Assembly: GCF_014649755.1 (NCBI RefSeq)
Contig: NZ_BMTQ01000001.1
Location: forward strand, 496,001-560,000
Direction of reading: 5' to 3'
Length of the DNA stretch: 64,000 nucleotides
Origin: Streptomyces litmocidini
GTDB lineage: Bacteria > Actinomycetota > Actinomycetes > Streptomycetales > Streptomycetaceae
How positions within the stretch are numbered: position 1 is the stretch's first letter; the number at the start of each line of letters is the position of its first letter. The position numbers and the translations under genes were made by a program. This document shows positions 1 to 8,879 of this stretch, piece by piece. A model generated the notes under the pieces. It saw nothing but the letters and a program-made list of their open reading frames with translations. It did no database searches and was not told the origin of the DNA.

Positions 1-422
1 AGGAAGTAGTTCTTGACGTACTGCTGGGTGATGGTCGAGCCGCCCTGCTTGCCCTTGCCGGTGACGGTGTTCCAGGCGGCGCGGGTGGTGCCCTTGATGT
101 CGACGCCGTTGTCCTTGTAGAAGGTCTTGTTCTCTGCGGCGACGAACGCCTTCTGGACGGGCAGGGGGATCTTGTCGAGGCCGACGATCTCGCGGTTGAT
201 CTTGCCGGTGCGGGCGAGGATCTTGCCGTTGGAGTACTTGTAGATGTTGCTCTGCATCGTCGCCTCGGCGTTGGCCGACGGCACCGGGACCAGCAGGTAG
301 ACGACGTAGAGGGCCCCCATGCCGAGCAGGCAGAACACGATGAAGGTGCCCAGGCTCTTCTTCCAGGTGAAGAGGCGCCGTATGCCGCTCTTCTTCGCCT
401 TTCCCTTGTCCGGTCGGCCCAT
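1..422 (-). CDS. Class A penicillin-binding protein (transglycosylase), N-terminal part
   Basis: This is the 5' part of a peptidoglycan glycosyltransferase/transpeptidase; the rest lies beyond the left edge. It begins MGRPDKGKAKK, has a single membrane anchor at about residues 23-45, and then enters the GT51 fold. The family signature is visible: a VAAENKTFYKDNGVD stretch with the catalytic Glu, followed by GGSTITQQYVKN at the window edge. The ATG at 422 is the first start after an in-frame stop, although its ribosome site is weak. Such enzymes polymerise glycan strands outside the membrane. Whether a C-terminal transpeptidase follows cannot be seen here. Confidence 0.9.
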   Translation of the reverse strand, partial: MGRPDKGKAKKSGIRRLFTWKKSLGTFIVFCLLGMGALYVVYLLVPVPSANAEATMQSNIYKYSNGKILARTGKINREIVGLDKIPLPVQKAFVAAENKTFYKDNGVDIKGTTRAAWNTVTGKGKQGGSTITQQYVKNYF

Positions 423-532
423 GTGTCCAGTCGCTCCGCTCGTCTTGTGTCCGGCGCCCTCGGTGCTGACCCCCGCCCGCGTCGGATCAGCTCAGCAAGC
501 TAACACCGACGAGGCGGACAAAGGACAACCGA

Positions 533-553
533 TCACGTCTTTTCCGGACGTGA
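533..553. promoter_or_regulatory. Inverted repeat upstream of the penicillin-binding protein gene
   Basis: TCACGTC (533-539) and GACGTGA (547-553) are perfect 7-base arms around a 7-base spacer. The repeat lies in the shared upstream region of the penicillin-binding protein gene and the padR gene. It has the size of a dimeric repressor or activator site; no regulator can be assigned. Confidence 0.35.
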
Positions 554-651
554 GAATCAGCACCCACGCCCAGAGGAACCGACGCCCGGGCGGACCGGAT
601 GGTTGCGTGAGGGACTGGTTCCGCTTCGCGGCCCCTCGGGGCGGATCCGTC

Positions 652-677
652 TATACATCGCGCGTATACACCCCATG
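652..677. promoter_or_regulatory. Probable PadR operator and promoter
   Basis: The 17-base pseudopalindrome TATACATCGCGCGTATA (652-668; arms TATAC/GTATA) runs on into TACACCCCATGTACA. It ends about 20 bases before the PadR start codon. PadR repressors commonly autoregulate through such AT-rich dyads, and the TATACA elements also look like a -10 box. The assignment is inferred from position and symmetry. Confidence 0.45.
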
Positions 678-689
678 TACAGTGGCGGC

Positions 690-1214
690 ATGTCCATCGG
701 TCACACCCTCCTCGGACTCCTGGAGTCCGGACCGCGCCACGGCTACGACCTCAAGCGCGCCTTCGACGAGAAGTTCGGCCAGGACCGGCCGCTCCACTAC
801 GGCCAGGTCTACTCGACCATGTCCCGGCTCCTGAAGAACGGCCTGGTCGTCGTCGACGGCATCGAGGCCGGCGGCGGCCCCGAGCGGAAGCGGTACGCCA
901 TCACCGAGGCCGGCATCACCGATGTCGCCCAGTGGCTCGCCACCCCCGAGAAGCCCGAGCCGTACCTCCAGTCCACGCTCTACACCAAGGTCGTCCTGGC
1001 CCTGCTCACCGGCCGCGGCGCCGCCGAGATCCTCGACACCCAGCGCGCCGAGCACCTGCGCCTGATGCGCGAACTCACCCGGCGCAAGCGCGACGGCGAC
1101 CTCGCCGACCAGCTCATCTGCGACCACGCCCTCTTCCACCTCGAAGCGGACCTGCGCTGGCTGGAACTGACCGCCGCCCGCCTCGACGCGCTCGCCGAGG
1201 AGATCCGCCGATGA
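690..1214 (+). CDS. PadR family transcriptional regulator
   Basis: A 174-residue protein with an N-terminal PadR winged helix (MSIGHTLLGLLESGPRHGYD, then the GQVYSTMSRLLKNGLV recognition region and the wing ending near residue 75). A helical C-terminal dimerisation part of the PadR/Vir_act_alpha_C kind follows. The ATG at 690 gives the usual family start; an ATG at 675 would add five residues. Its stop overlaps the start of the ABC ATPase by four bases, so it very probably controls the exporter encoded with it, through the AT-rich dyad just upstream. The inducer is unknown. Confidence 0.9.
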   Translation: MSIGHTLLGLLESGPRHGYDLKRAFDEKFGQDRPLHYGQVYSTMSRLLKNGLVVVDGIEAGGGPERKRYAITEAGITDVAQWLATPEKPEPYLQSTLYTKVVLALLTGRGAAEILDTQRAEHLRLMRELTRRKRDGDLADQLICDHALFHLEADLRWLELTAARLDALAEEIRR

Positions 1215-1894
1215 GCTCCACCCCTCTGCTGCGCGCCACCGGCCTGGACAAGGCCTACGGCCCGACCCCGGCGCTCGCCGGTGCCGACTTCGCCCTGCGG
1301 GCCGGCGAGGTCGTCGCCGTCATGGGCCCCTCCGGCTCCGGAAAGTCCACGCTCCTCCACTGCCTGGCCGGCATCGTGCGCCCCGACGCCGGCACCATCA
1401 CCTACGACGGACGCGAACTCACCGCCCTCTCCGACGGCGCGCGCAGCTCCCTGCGCCGCACCGACTTCGGCTTCGTCTTCCAGTTCGGTCAGCTCGTCCC
1501 CGAACTGACCTGCGTCGAGAACGTCGCCCTCCCCCTCCGGCTGAACGGCGAGAAGCGGAAGGCGGCCGAGGCCAGGGCCGCCGAGTGGCTCGCCCGCCTG
1601 GAGGTCGACGCCGTCGCGGACAAGCGCCCCGGCGAGATGTCCGGCGGCCAGGGCCAGCGCGTCGCCGTCGCCCGCGCCCTCGTCACCGCCCCGCGCGTGA
1701 TCTTCGCCGACGAGCCGACCGGCGCGCTCGACTCCCTCAACGGCGAGCGGGTCATGCGGCTCCTCACCGACGCCTCCCGGGACACCGGCGCCGCCGTCGT
1801 CCTCGTCACCCACGAGGCCCGGGTCGCCGCCTGGTCGGACCGCGAGGTCGTCGTACGGGACGGCTCGGTACGGGACGCGGAGTGGGCCGCGTGA
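1211..1894 (+). CDS. ABC transporter ATP-binding protein (MacB/LolD type)
   Basis: A 227-residue ATPase with Walker A GPSGSGKS at about 39-46, a Q-loop near VFQFGQL, signature SGGQGQR at 144-150, Walker B VIFADEP at 163-169 and an H-loop in VTHEA. The length and motif spacing fit the MacB/LolD/FtsE-like subfamily that energises large FtsX-type permeases. It overlaps padR (ATGA) and the permease (GTGA) by four bases on each side, so the three genes form one coupled operon. Likely substrates are a drug, peptide or lipid, but the sequence does not say which. Confidence 0.93.
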   Translation: MSSTPLLRATGLDKAYGPTPALAGADFALRAGEVVAVMGPSGSGKSTLLHCLAGIVRPDAGTITYDGRELTALSDGARSSLRRTDFGFVFQFGQLVPELTCVENVALPLRLNGEKRKAAEARAAEWLARLEVDAVADKRPGEMSGGQGQRVAVARALVTAPRVIFADEPTGALDSLNGERVMRLLTDASRDTGAAVVLVTHEARVAAWSDREVVVRDGSVRDAEWAA

Positions 1895-4263
1895 GCCTCG
1901 GCACCTGGGTGCGCGACCTGACGCTCGGCGCCCGGTTCGCGGTCGCCGGCGGCCGCTCCGGCCTGCTCCGCACCCTGCTGACCGCCACCGGCGTCGGCTT
2001 CGGCGTGTCCCTGCTGCTGCTCGCCGCCTCCTTCCCGAACATGCTCTTCCAGCGGGAGGTACGGGAGTCGGTCCGCGCCGTCGACGGCAGCGAGCAGGTC
2101 ACCTCGCCCCGCCCCGACTCCTTTCTCCACCTCGGCCGGGACACCGTCTACCGCGACGACGTCGTCAGCGGTCTGTTGCTGCGCCCCGAGGGCGACGCGC
2201 CCCCGGTCCCGCCGGGCGCGGACAGGTTCCCCGGGACCGGCGAGATGCTGGTCTCCCCCGCGCTCGGGGAACTGCTCGACTCCCCCGAGGGCGCCCTCCT
2301 CAAGGAGCGGATCCCCTACGAGGCCGTCGGGACGATCGGACCGGCGGGACTCATCGGCCCGGCCGAACTCCGGTACGTCGCCCACGTCGACTTCCTGACC
2401 CCGGAGAACCTCGACGGGCGCGGCACGCGCTACGGCTGGTCGGTGCCCGCGGAACCGATGAACGCGTTCCTGGTCCTCCTCGTCGTCGTCGCCTGCGTCG
2501 TCCTGCTCCTGCCGGTCCTCGTCTTCGTCGCGACCGCCGTCCGCTTCGGCGGCGAGCAGCGCGACCGACGGCTCGCGGCGCTCCGGCTGATCGGCGCGGA
2601 CACCGCCACGACCCGGCGGATCGCGGCCGGCGAGGCCCTCGCAGGCGCGCTGTTCGGGCTCCTCGTGGGCCTCGGACTCTTCGCGGCGGCCCGGCAGTTC
2701 GCGGGCGCCTTCACCATCTGGGACGTCAACGCCTATCCCGGCGACGTGGTGCCCATGCCGGCCCTCGCCGCGCTCGTCCTCGCCGTCGTCCCGGTCGCCT
2801 CGGTCGTCGTCACCCTCTTCGCCCTGCGCGGAGTGGTGATCGAACCGCTGGGCGTCGTGCGGACCTCCGCCCCGAGGCGCCGCCGCCTGTGGTGGCGGCT
2901 GCTGCTCCTCGCGGCCGGCGCGGCCTTCCTCGTCCCGCTCGCCGGCGACGTCCAGGTGACCGGGACCAGCATCGACACCGTGGGCGTCGTGGCCGGCACG
3001 GCGCTCGTCCTGACCGGCCTCACCACGCTCCTGCCGTGGCTCGTCGAAGCGGGCGTCAAGCGGCTGCACGCCGGACCGGTGGCCTGGCAGCTCGCGGTCC
3101 GCAGGCTCCAGTTGAGCAGCGGCACGGCGGCCCGCGCGGTCAGCGGCATCGTCGTCGCGGCGGCCGGGGCGATCGCGCTCCAGATGCTCTTCCAGGCGAT
3201 GGAGAACGACTTCACCCACCTCAGCGGCGCGGACACCACCCGCGCCCAGCTCGCGATCGGCACCGACGCCAGGAACGCCGACGAGGCCCGGGAGGCGATC
3301 GACCGCCTCCGGCGGACCGAGGGCGTCAGCGGCGTGATCGGGACCGTCGAGTCCCACGTCTGGCGGCCCGGCCCCCTGAAGGAGGGCGAGGAGTTCTCCC
3401 CGATGGCCTCGCTCCGGGTCGGCGACTGCGCCTCCCTCCGGGAGTACGCCGCACTGCCCTCCTGCGCCGACGGCGACGTCTTCGTCCTCCTCGCGCACGG
3501 CGCCCAGGGCACCCCGGACGACCTCTTCGTCACCCGGACCGCCCGGCCCGGCGCCACGGTCGCCCTGCGCGACCCTCATCCGCACCCGAGCGCGCCGAAG
3601 CCCCCGAAGGGCACCCCGCTGCCGCAGTGGCGGATCCCCACGACGGCCCGGATCGTGGACTCCCGCCCCGACCCGACGGGCATGTACGAGTACGGCGTCC
3701 TCGCCACCCCGAAGGCGGTCGACGCGTCCCTCCTGGACGAGCCCGACACGCAGACCATGGTCCGGCTCGACCCGGCCGTCCCCGACGCCGCCGAGTACGT
3801 GCGGAACACGGCGGCGGCCATCGACCCGACGGCCTGGGTGCGCACCCTGAAGGACACCGAGCGCGACGCGGCGTTCTCCAGCGTCCGCACCGGCATCCTC
3901 GTCGGCTCCACCCTGACGATGCTGCTCGTGGCGGCCTCGCTCCTGGTGGCGACCCTGGAGCAGCTGCGGGACCGCAGGCGGCTGCTCTCCTCCCTGGTCG
4001 CCTTCGGCACCCGGCGGTCGACCCTGGGCTGGTCGGTCCTGTGGCAGACGGCGGTGCCGATCCTCCTCGGGCTCGGCCTCGCCGTCGCGGGCGGTCTCGG
4101 CCTCGGCCTCGTGCTGCTGCAGATGGGCGGCCAGCGGGTCGAGGACTGGTGGGGCTTCCTGCCCGTCGTCGGGATCGGCCTCGGGCTGATCGCGGCCGTG
4201 ACGCTGCTGAGCATGCCCGTGCTGTGGCGGCTGATGCGGGCGGACGGGCTGCGGACGGAGTAA
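1891..4263 (+). CDS. ABC transporter permease, FtsX-like, two-repeat type
   Basis: A 790-residue integral membrane protein started by the GTG that overlaps the ATPase stop. It has an N-terminal membrane helix, a long external domain, three helices around residues 190-320, a middle pair of helices, a second external domain (about 430-640) and three C-terminal helices ending in VLWRLMRADG. This is the duplicated FtsX/MacB permease layout common in actinobacterial PadR-ABC operons. The external domains carry the substrate-facing part and have no recognisable enzyme motif. A strong terminator follows. Export of a toxic or surface-active compound is inferred from the operon type. Confidence 0.9.
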   Translation: MSLGTWVRDLTLGARFAVAGGRSGLLRTLLTATGVGFGVSLLLLAASFPNMLFQREVRESVRAVDGSEQVTSPRPDSFLHLGRDTVYRDDVVSGLLLRPEGDAPPVPPGADRFPGTGEMLVSPALGELLDSPEGALLKERIPYEAVGTIGPAGLIGPAELRYVAHVDFLTPENLDGRGTRYGWSVPAEPMNAFLVLLVVVACVVLLLPVLVFVATAVRFGGEQRDRRLAALRLIGADTATTRRIAAGEALAGALFGLLVGLGLFAAARQFAGAFTIWDVNAYPGDVVPMPALAALVLAVVPVASVVVTLFALRGVVIEPLGVVRTSAPRRRRLWWRLLLLAAGAAFLVPLAGDVQVTGTSIDTVGVVAGTALVLTGLTTLLPWLVEAGVKRLHAGPVAWQLAVRRLQLSSGTAARAVSGIVVAAAGAIALQMLFQAMENDFTHLSGADTTRAQLAIGTDARNADEAREAIDRLRRTEGVSGVIGTVESHVWRPGPLKEGEEFSPMASLRVGDCASLREYAALPSCADGDVFVLLAHGAQGTPDDLFVTRTARPGATVALRDPHPHPSAPKPPKGTPLPQWRIPTTARIVDSRPDPTGMYEYGVLATPKAVDASLLDEPDTQTMVRLDPAVPDAAEYVRNTAAAIDPTAWVRTLKDTERDAAFSSVRTGILVGSTLTMLLVAASLLVATLEQLRDRRRLLSSLVAFGTRRSTLGWSVLWQTAVPILLGLGLAVAGGLGLGLVLLQMGGQRVEDWWGFLPVVGIGLGLIAAVTLLSMPVLWRLMRADGLRTE

Positions 4264-4304
4264 CCCGTCGACCGGACGTCCGAGGGGTACGGGGGATGCG
4301 GGAC

Positions 4305-4347
4305 GGGGCGGGGGTTCCGGCGCCGGGGGTGCCGGAACCCCCGCCCC
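4305..4347. terminator. Strong bidirectional terminator
   Basis: A perfect 17-bp GC-rich stem (4305-4321 with 4331-4347) has a 9-base loop. It lies between the convergent permease and oxyR genes and can serve both. Confidence 0.85.
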
Positions 4348-4361
4348 TCCCGCGCACGAGG

Positions 4362-5336
4362 TCAGGCCCCGCCGCCCACCACCCGTACCGGAAGCTCCTC
4401 CATCGCCCCGCGCAGGGCCTGCGCCAGCTCCTCGAACTCGGCGTGCCGGGCCGCGCCCGTCCGCATCGCGAGGGCGATCCGCCGCGAGGGAGCCGGCGCG
4501 GCGAACCCCCCGGTCCACAGGGCGGTGCTGCGGGCGGTCTCGACGGCCACGGCGGTGCGGGGCAGCAGGGTCACCCCGAGGCCGCCCGCGACCAGCTGGA
4601 CCAGGGTGGCGAGTCCGGCGGCGGTGGTGGTGACCTCGGCGCCCCCGGTGCGCCCGGCCTCCCGGCAGATGTCGAGGGCCTGGTCGCGCAGGCAGTGACC
4701 CTCGTCGAGGAGCAGCAGCCGGAGCTCCTTGAGTGCCTCGCGCGGGATGGCGTCCCGTCCGGCCAGCGGATGGCCTTCGGGGGTGACCAGGACGAAGTCC
4801 TCGTCGAAGAGGGGGAGTTCGGTGATGCCGGGCACGCCGAGGGGCACGGCGAGCAGCAGCAGGTCGAGCCGGCCCGCGGCGAGTCCCTCCAGGAGCGAGG
4901 AGGTCTGCTCCTCGTGGACCTGGAGGTCGAGCTCGGGCCAGCGGCGGTGGACGAGCCGCAGGACGGTGGGCAGCAGATAGGGGGCGACGGTCGGGATCAC
5001 ACCGAGCCGCAGGACGCCGGTGAAGGGCGCCTGGGCGGCCTCCGCCTCCTCCATCAGCTCCGCCACCGCGTCGAGGACGGTCCGGGCGCGGACCGCGAGC
5101 CGCTCCCCCGCGGGCGAGAGCAGCACCTTCCGCGTCGTGCGTTCGAGGAGCTGGACACCGAGTGCCTCTTCGAGAGCCGAAACCGCGCCCGAGAGGGCGG
5201 GCTGGCTCATGCCGATGGCGGCCGCCGCGTCGCGGAAGTGCAGATGCTCGGCGACCGCCACGAAGGCCCTGAGCTGGGAGAAGCTGGGCTGCTTGCCCCG
5301 GTGCGGGCCGCGCGGAGGGTTGTACGGGGATGCCAC
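4362..5336 (-). CDS. oxyR: OxyR, LysR-type hydrogen peroxide sensor
   Basis: A 324-residue LysR protein: winged helix at about 18-78 (QLRAFVAVAEHLHFRDAAAA) and a substrate-binding-like regulatory domain. The OxyR redox pair is present in GHCLRDQALDIC, at about Cys215 and Cys224, with the spacing known from E. coli OxyR. It is divergent from ahpC-ahpD, the classic peroxide-response arrangement, and presumably activates that operon when oxidised. The GTG at 5336 is chosen because the longer reading from 5387 would run through the probable OxyR site. The exact start remains uncertain. Confidence 0.93.
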   Translation of the reverse strand: MASPYNPPRGPHRGKQPSFSQLRAFVAVAEHLHFRDAAAAIGMSQPALSGAVSALEEALGVQLLERTTRKVLLSPAGERLAVRARTVLDAVAELMEEAEAAQAPFTGVLRLGVIPTVAPYLLPTVLRLVHRRWPELDLQVHEEQTSSLLEGLAAGRLDLLLLAVPLGVPGITELPLFDEDFVLVTPEGHPLAGRDAIPREALKELRLLLLDEGHCLRDQALDICREAGRTGGAEVTTTAAGLATLVQLVAGGLGVTLLPRTAVAVETARSTALWTGGFAAPAPSRRIALAMRTGAARHAEFEELAQALRGAMEELPVRVVGGGA

Positions 5337-5408
5337 TGATAACCACCTTCGATCAACGCGACCCACCCTAGCTATTTCACTGATCAATGCACCCCGTGCC
5401 AGTATGTG
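5337..5408 (+). promoter_or_regulatory. oxyR-ahpC control region with LysR site and ahpC promoter
   Basis: TGAT-N11-ATCA (5337-5355) fits the LysR T-N11-A rule and touches the chosen oxyR start. Towards ahpC, CTGATC (5380-5385) and TATGTG (5403-5408) have 17-base spacing and look like -35 and -10 boxes. The roles are inferred from geometry. Confidence 0.45.
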
Positions 5409-5468
5409 AGACGTCCAACCCCCACGGAAGCGTCCAAAAGGGACCCTTCCTGTCTACGAGGAGAGCGC

Positions 5469-6023
5469 GTGCTCACTGTCGGTGACAAGTTCCCCACCTA
5501 CGACCTGACCGCCTGCGTGTCGCTGGAGAGCGGCAAGGAGTTCGAGCAGATCGACCACAAGGCCTACGAGGGCAAGTGGCGCGTGGTGTTCTTCTGGCCG
5601 AAGGACTTCACCTTCGTCTGCCCGACGGAGATCGCCGCGTTCGGCAAGCTGAACGACGAGTTCGCCGACCGCGACGCCCAGATCCTCGGCGTCTCCGGCG
5701 ACTCCGAGTTCGTGCACCACGCCTGGCGCAAGGACCACGCCGACCTGCGTGACCTGCCCTTCCCGATGCTGGCCGACTCGAAGCACGAGCTCATGCGCGA
5801 CTGCGGCGTCGAGGGCGCGGACGGCTTCGCCCAGCGCGCCGTCTTCATCGTGGACCCGAACAACGAGATCCAGTTCACCATGGTGACCGCCGGCTCCGTC
5901 GGCCGTAACCCCAAGGAGGTCCTGCGGGTCCTCGACGCCCTGCAGACCGACGAGCTGTGCCCGTGCAACTGGAACAAGGGCGAGAGCACCCTCGACGCGG
6001 CCGCTCTCCTCTCGGGCGAGTAA
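5469..6023 (+). CDS. ahpC: Alkyl hydroperoxide reductase C (peroxiredoxin)
   Basis: A 184-residue 2-Cys peroxiredoxin that reduces hydrogen peroxide, organic hydroperoxides and possibly peroxynitrite in the cytoplasm. The peroxidatic Cys is at about 51 in [10 protein letters not shown]-terminal cysteines at about 164 and 166 (LCPCNW) provide the resolving thiol. The GTG at 5469 is preceded by AGGAG at good spacing, and this length is normal for actinobacterial AhpC. AhpD follows after 13 bases and is its likely electron donor. Control by the divergent OxyR is expected. Confidence 0.96.
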   Translation: MLTVGDKFPTYDLTACVSLESGKEFEQIDHKAYEGKWRVVFFWPKDFTFVCPTEIAAFGKLNDEFADRDAQILGVSGDSEFVHHAWRKDHADLRDLPFPMLADSKHELMRDCGVEGADGFAQRAVFIVDPNNEIQFTMVTAGSVGRNPKEVLRVLDALQTDELCPCNWNKGESTLDAAALLSGE

Positions 6024-6036
6024 GGGCGGATCCGAC

Positions 6037-6570
6037 ATGGCTCTCGACGAACTGAAGTCCGCCCTACCGGACTTCGCCAAGGACCTGAAGCTGAACCTCG
6101 GTTCGGTCATCGGCAACAGCGACCTTCCGCAGCAGCAGCTGTGGGGCACCGTCCTCGCCTGCGCGATCGCCTCGCGCTCGCCGAAGGTGCTCAAGGAGCT
6201 GGAGCCCGAGGCCCAGGCGAACCTGAAGCCCGAGGCGTACCAGGCCGCCAAGTCCGCCGCCGCGATCATGGCGATGAACAACGTCTTCTACCGGACCCGG
6301 CACCTGCTGTCGGACCCCGAGTACGGGACGATGCGCGCCGGCCTGCGGATGAACGTCATCGGCAACCCGGGCGTCGAGAAGGTCGACTTCGAGCTGTGGT
6401 CGCTGGCCGTCTCCGCGATCAACGGCTGCGGCCAGTGCCTGGACTCGCACGAGCAGGTCCTGCGCCAGGCCGGTGTCGACCGCGCCACGATCCAGGAGGC
6501 CGTGAAGATCGCCGCGGTGATCCAGGCGGTCGGCGTCACGCTGGACGCGGAGGCCGTGCTCGCCGAGTAG
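6037..6570 (+). CDS. ahpD: Alkyl hydroperoxidase AhpD
   Basis: A 177-residue all-helical AhpD protein. The catalytic CxxC is in [12 protein letters not shown] (Cys131, Cys134), with the conserved His138. In mycobacteria AhpD links AhpC to dihydrolipoamide-based reduction, replacing AhpF. No ahpF is seen here, so the same route is likely. It is co-transcribed with ahpC and followed at once by a 14-bp perfect hairpin terminator. Confidence 0.96.
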   Translation: MALDELKSALPDFAKDLKLNLGSVIGNSDLPQQQLWGTVLACAIASRSPKVLKELEPEAQANLKPEAYQAAKSAAAIMAMNNVFYRTRHLLSDPEYGTMRAGLRMNVIGNPGVEKVDFELWSLAVSAINGCGQCLDSHEQVLRQAGVDRATIQEAVKIAAVIQAVGVTLDAEAVLAE

Positions 6571-6586
6571 GTCCGAGCCGTACGAG

Positions 6587-6619
6587 AAGGGCCCCGGGGC
6601 TGTCCGCCCCGGGGCCCTT
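6587..6619. terminator. Terminator after ahpCD
   Basis: AAGGGCCCCGGGGC and its exact complement form a 14-bp stem with a 5-base loop (6601-6605). It sits between ahpD and the convergent gene ending at 6623. Confidence 0.9.
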
Positions 6620-6622
6620 CCG

Positions 6623-7300
6623 TCACTTCTTGAGCGCCGCCATGAGGGCCAGCAGGTCCTGGGTCATGGGGACGTCGATGCCGGAGAGGTCGATCGCCCG
6701 GGTGCTCCGGGTCGCCTCCCCCTTGGCGGAGTCGTAGTCGTACTGCGACCAGACGCTGAGCTCGAACTCCGCCTGCCCGTCGAGGACGACCAGCTGCGCC
6801 CCGTCGTTCCCCGACTGGTCGAAGAAGGCCTGTTCGCCCAGGCCGTCGACGGGCTGGGGGGATCGGCCGTTCTCGGCCTTCGGCGCGAACTCGGGGCCGG
6901 GGTCCGCCTTCTTGTGCAGGGTGTACGTGACCGAGGCGCTGTACCCCTCCTGCGGGGGGCCGAAGGTGAGCGAGCACCCGGCCTGGAAGAGAGCCGGGTC
7001 CTCGATGGCCGGGCCCGAGCCGTCCTGCCCGGCCTTTCCGAGGACGCCCTCGAGTGCCTTCAGCTCGATCGTGCGGCAGAAGTCCGCGGCGTCCCGGTAC
7101 CCGCCCAGGTCGGGTCCCGCGTCCTGCCGCTGCTGGTACGCGTAGAGCCCGCCGCCCCACACCGCCGAGGCGAGCACCGCGCCGCCGAGCGCCCATGACC
7201 AGGGGCGGCGGCTCCGGGGCGGGCGCGGCGGCGGGGTGTCCGTGAGCACTTCCGGGGCGTCGAACTCGACGCCGCCCGCGAGCTCGGGCTCCGATATCAC
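6623..7300 (-). CDS. Membrane-anchored protein of unknown function
   Basis: A 225-residue protein with a proline-rich cytoplasmic N-terminus, one membrane helix at about 33-53 (WSWALGGAVLASAVWGGG) and an external domain. Two cysteines (in DFCRTIELKA and QAGCSLTF) could pair. The external part, ending in a helical LLALMAALKK tail, resembles the DUF3558/sensor-like lipoprotein fold in style, but no family can be named with confidence. Its GTG start overlaps the stop of the AI-2E-type transporter gene by four bases, so the two are coupled and may work together in the envelope. Confidence 0.75.
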   Translation of the reverse strand: MISEPELAGGVEFDAPEVLTDTPPPRPPRSRRPWSWALGGAVLASAVWGGGLYAYQQRQDAGPDLGGYRDAADFCRTIELKALEGVLGKAGQDGSGPAIEDPALFQAGCSLTFGPPQEGYSASVTYTLHKKADPGPEFAPKAENGRSPQPVDGLGEQAFFDQSGNDGAQLVVLDGQAEFELSVWSQYDYDSAKGEATRSTRAIDLSGIDVPMTQDLLALMAALKK

Positions 7301-8724
7301 CCGCTCTCCTCCTTGACGGCGCCCGGCGCCGGTACCGGTGCGACCGCGAAGGCCGTCGCGCCGCGCGGCTCCGGGGTGCTGCGCAGGGCCTGTTCGGTGC
7401 TGTACGCGCGCAGGTAGCCGACGACGGTGTTGAGGACGGCGACCAGCGGCACGGCGACGACGGCGCCGCCGATTCCCGCCGTGAGGCCGCCGGCGGCGAC
7501 GGCGAGGACGACGGCGAGGGGGTGGACGCGGACGGCCCGGCCGAGGATGAACGGCTGGAGGACGTGGCCTTCGATCTGCTGCACGGCGAGCACGACGACG
7601 AGCACCATGAGGGCGGTGAACACGCCGTTGGTGACGAGGGCGACGAGGCAGGCGAGGGCTCCGGAGATGACCGCGCCGACCAGGGGGATGAAGGCGAAGA
7701 GGAAGATGAAGACGGCGAGCGGGACGGCCATCGGGACGTCCAGGAACCAGAGCCCGAGGCCGATGAAGACGGCGTCGATGAGGGCGACGAGGACGGTGCC
7801 GCGGACGTAGGCGGTGAGGGTGCGCCAGGCGCGCGGTCCCGCGCCGGCGACGCCGGGCCGGGCCTGGGCGGGCACCAGCTTGAGCGTCCACTCCCAGACC
7901 TTCTTCCCGTCGTAGAGCAGGAAGAGGGTGCAGAACATGGCCAGCAGGATGCCGGTCATGGCCTCCACGATGACGGTGACGCCCTGGAGTCCGGCGGAGG
8001 TGATCTGTTCGGCGTTGGCGCCGATGGCCTCGCTGAGGTTCTTGGCGATGTCGTTGATCTGCTGCTCGGTGACGTGGAACGGGCTGTCGAGCAGCCAGTG
8101 CTTGAGCTCCTCGATGCCGTCCTTGACCCGGTCGGACAGGTTGTCGACGTTGTCCATGACCTGCCAGACCACGAACCAGCCGACCAGGCCCATGACGACG
8201 AAGCCGGAGACGGCGGTGACGGCGGTGGCGAGGCCCCGGGGCAGGCCCTTGCGGCGCAGCATGGCGACGGTGGGCTGGAGCAGGGCGGTGACGAGGAGCG
8301 CGGCGACGAAGGCGAGGACGACCAGCTGCACGGAGCTGATCACCTTCATCAGCACCCAGACGGTGCCGGCGAGGACGAGCAGCCGCCAGCCCGCCTCGGC
8401 GGCCACGCGCATGCCCCAGGGGATGGCGGCGACGGGGTCGGGGCGGGCGGCGACGGCCGGTGCGTACGAGGGGGGCGCGGGGACGGAGCGGCCCGGCTCG
8501 GTGGGGGCCTCGGGGTCCGCGAGGGGCGCGGCGGCGTCGGGGCCGCCGTCCGGGCGTCCGGGGGCGGCGGGGCCCGGGGCCCCGTGGGGGACGTCATGGG
8601 GGGTCCCGTACGGCGGCCCGAGCGGATCGTCCCGTTCCGCCTCGGCCCTGCGCTCGTCGAGGCGTTCACCCACGCGGCTCAGGCTCTCGCCCAGCCGGCT
8701 CAGCCATCCTGGCACTCTGGACAT
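7297..8724 (-). CDS. AI-2E family transporter
   Basis: A 475-residue membrane protein. The first 100 residues are hydrophilic and rich in Pro, Gly and Asp. Eight or so membrane helices follow in the AI-2E/PerM pattern, including VAGAGPRAWRTLTAYVRGT and the typical PLVGAVISG and GHVLQPFILGRAV regions. Members of this family are reported as autoinducer exporters, permeases or Na+/H+ antiporters, so substrate prediction is unsafe. The ATG at 8724 has a purine-rich ribosome site (GGAAGAG). The C-terminus is coupled to the next membrane protein gene through GTGA. Confidence 0.88.
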   Translation of the reverse strand: MSRVPGWLSRLGESLSRVGERLDERRAEAERDDPLGPPYGTPHDVPHGAPGPAAPGRPDGGPDAAAPLADPEAPTEPGRSVPAPPSYAPAVAARPDPVAAIPWGMRVAAEAGWRLLVLAGTVWVLMKVISSVQLVVLAFVAALLVTALLQPTVAMLRRKGLPRGLATAVTAVSGFVVMGLVGWFVVWQVMDNVDNLSDRVKDGIEELKHWLLDSPFHVTEQQINDIAKNLSEAIGANAEQITSAGLQGVTVIVEAMTGILLAMFCTLFLLYDGKKVWEWTLKLVPAQARPGVAGAGPRAWRTLTAYVRGTVLVALIDAVFIGLGLWFLDVPMAVPLAVFIFLFAFIPLVGAVISGALACLVALVTNGVFTALMVLVVVLAVQQIEGHVLQPFILGRAVRVHPLAVVLAVAAGGLTAGIGGAVVAVPLVAVLNTVVGYLRAYSTEQALRSTPEPRGATAFAVAPVPAPGAVKEESG

Positions 8725-8798
8725 CTCTTCCTTCTTCCCCCCGCCGACTCTTCCCGCTCGCTCCCCGGGTACCCCGTGGGCCTTCGAACCTACACGCA

Positions 8799-8833
8799 GG
8801 GAGCCCCTCACCTGAGGACGGTGAGGGGCTCCC
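8799..8833. terminator. Terminator between the SLT protein and AI-2E transporter genes
   Basis: A perfect 14-bp stem (8799-8812 with 8820-8833) has a 7-base loop. On the minus strand it lies just after the SLT transglycosylase gene and upstream of the transporter start. Confidence 0.85.
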
Positions 8834-8879
8834 GGAGGTTGAGCAGGTCGGCTTCGGGGGCGCCCCGAAACGACGCGGC

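Noticed and set aside
1489..5346. A 1285-codon open frame on the minus strand across the ABC operon and oxyR
   Set aside because: It is a shadow of GC-rich codon bias. The opposite-strand and other-frame products carry all the recognisable motifs, and this translation is low-complexity Arg/Gly/Pro.
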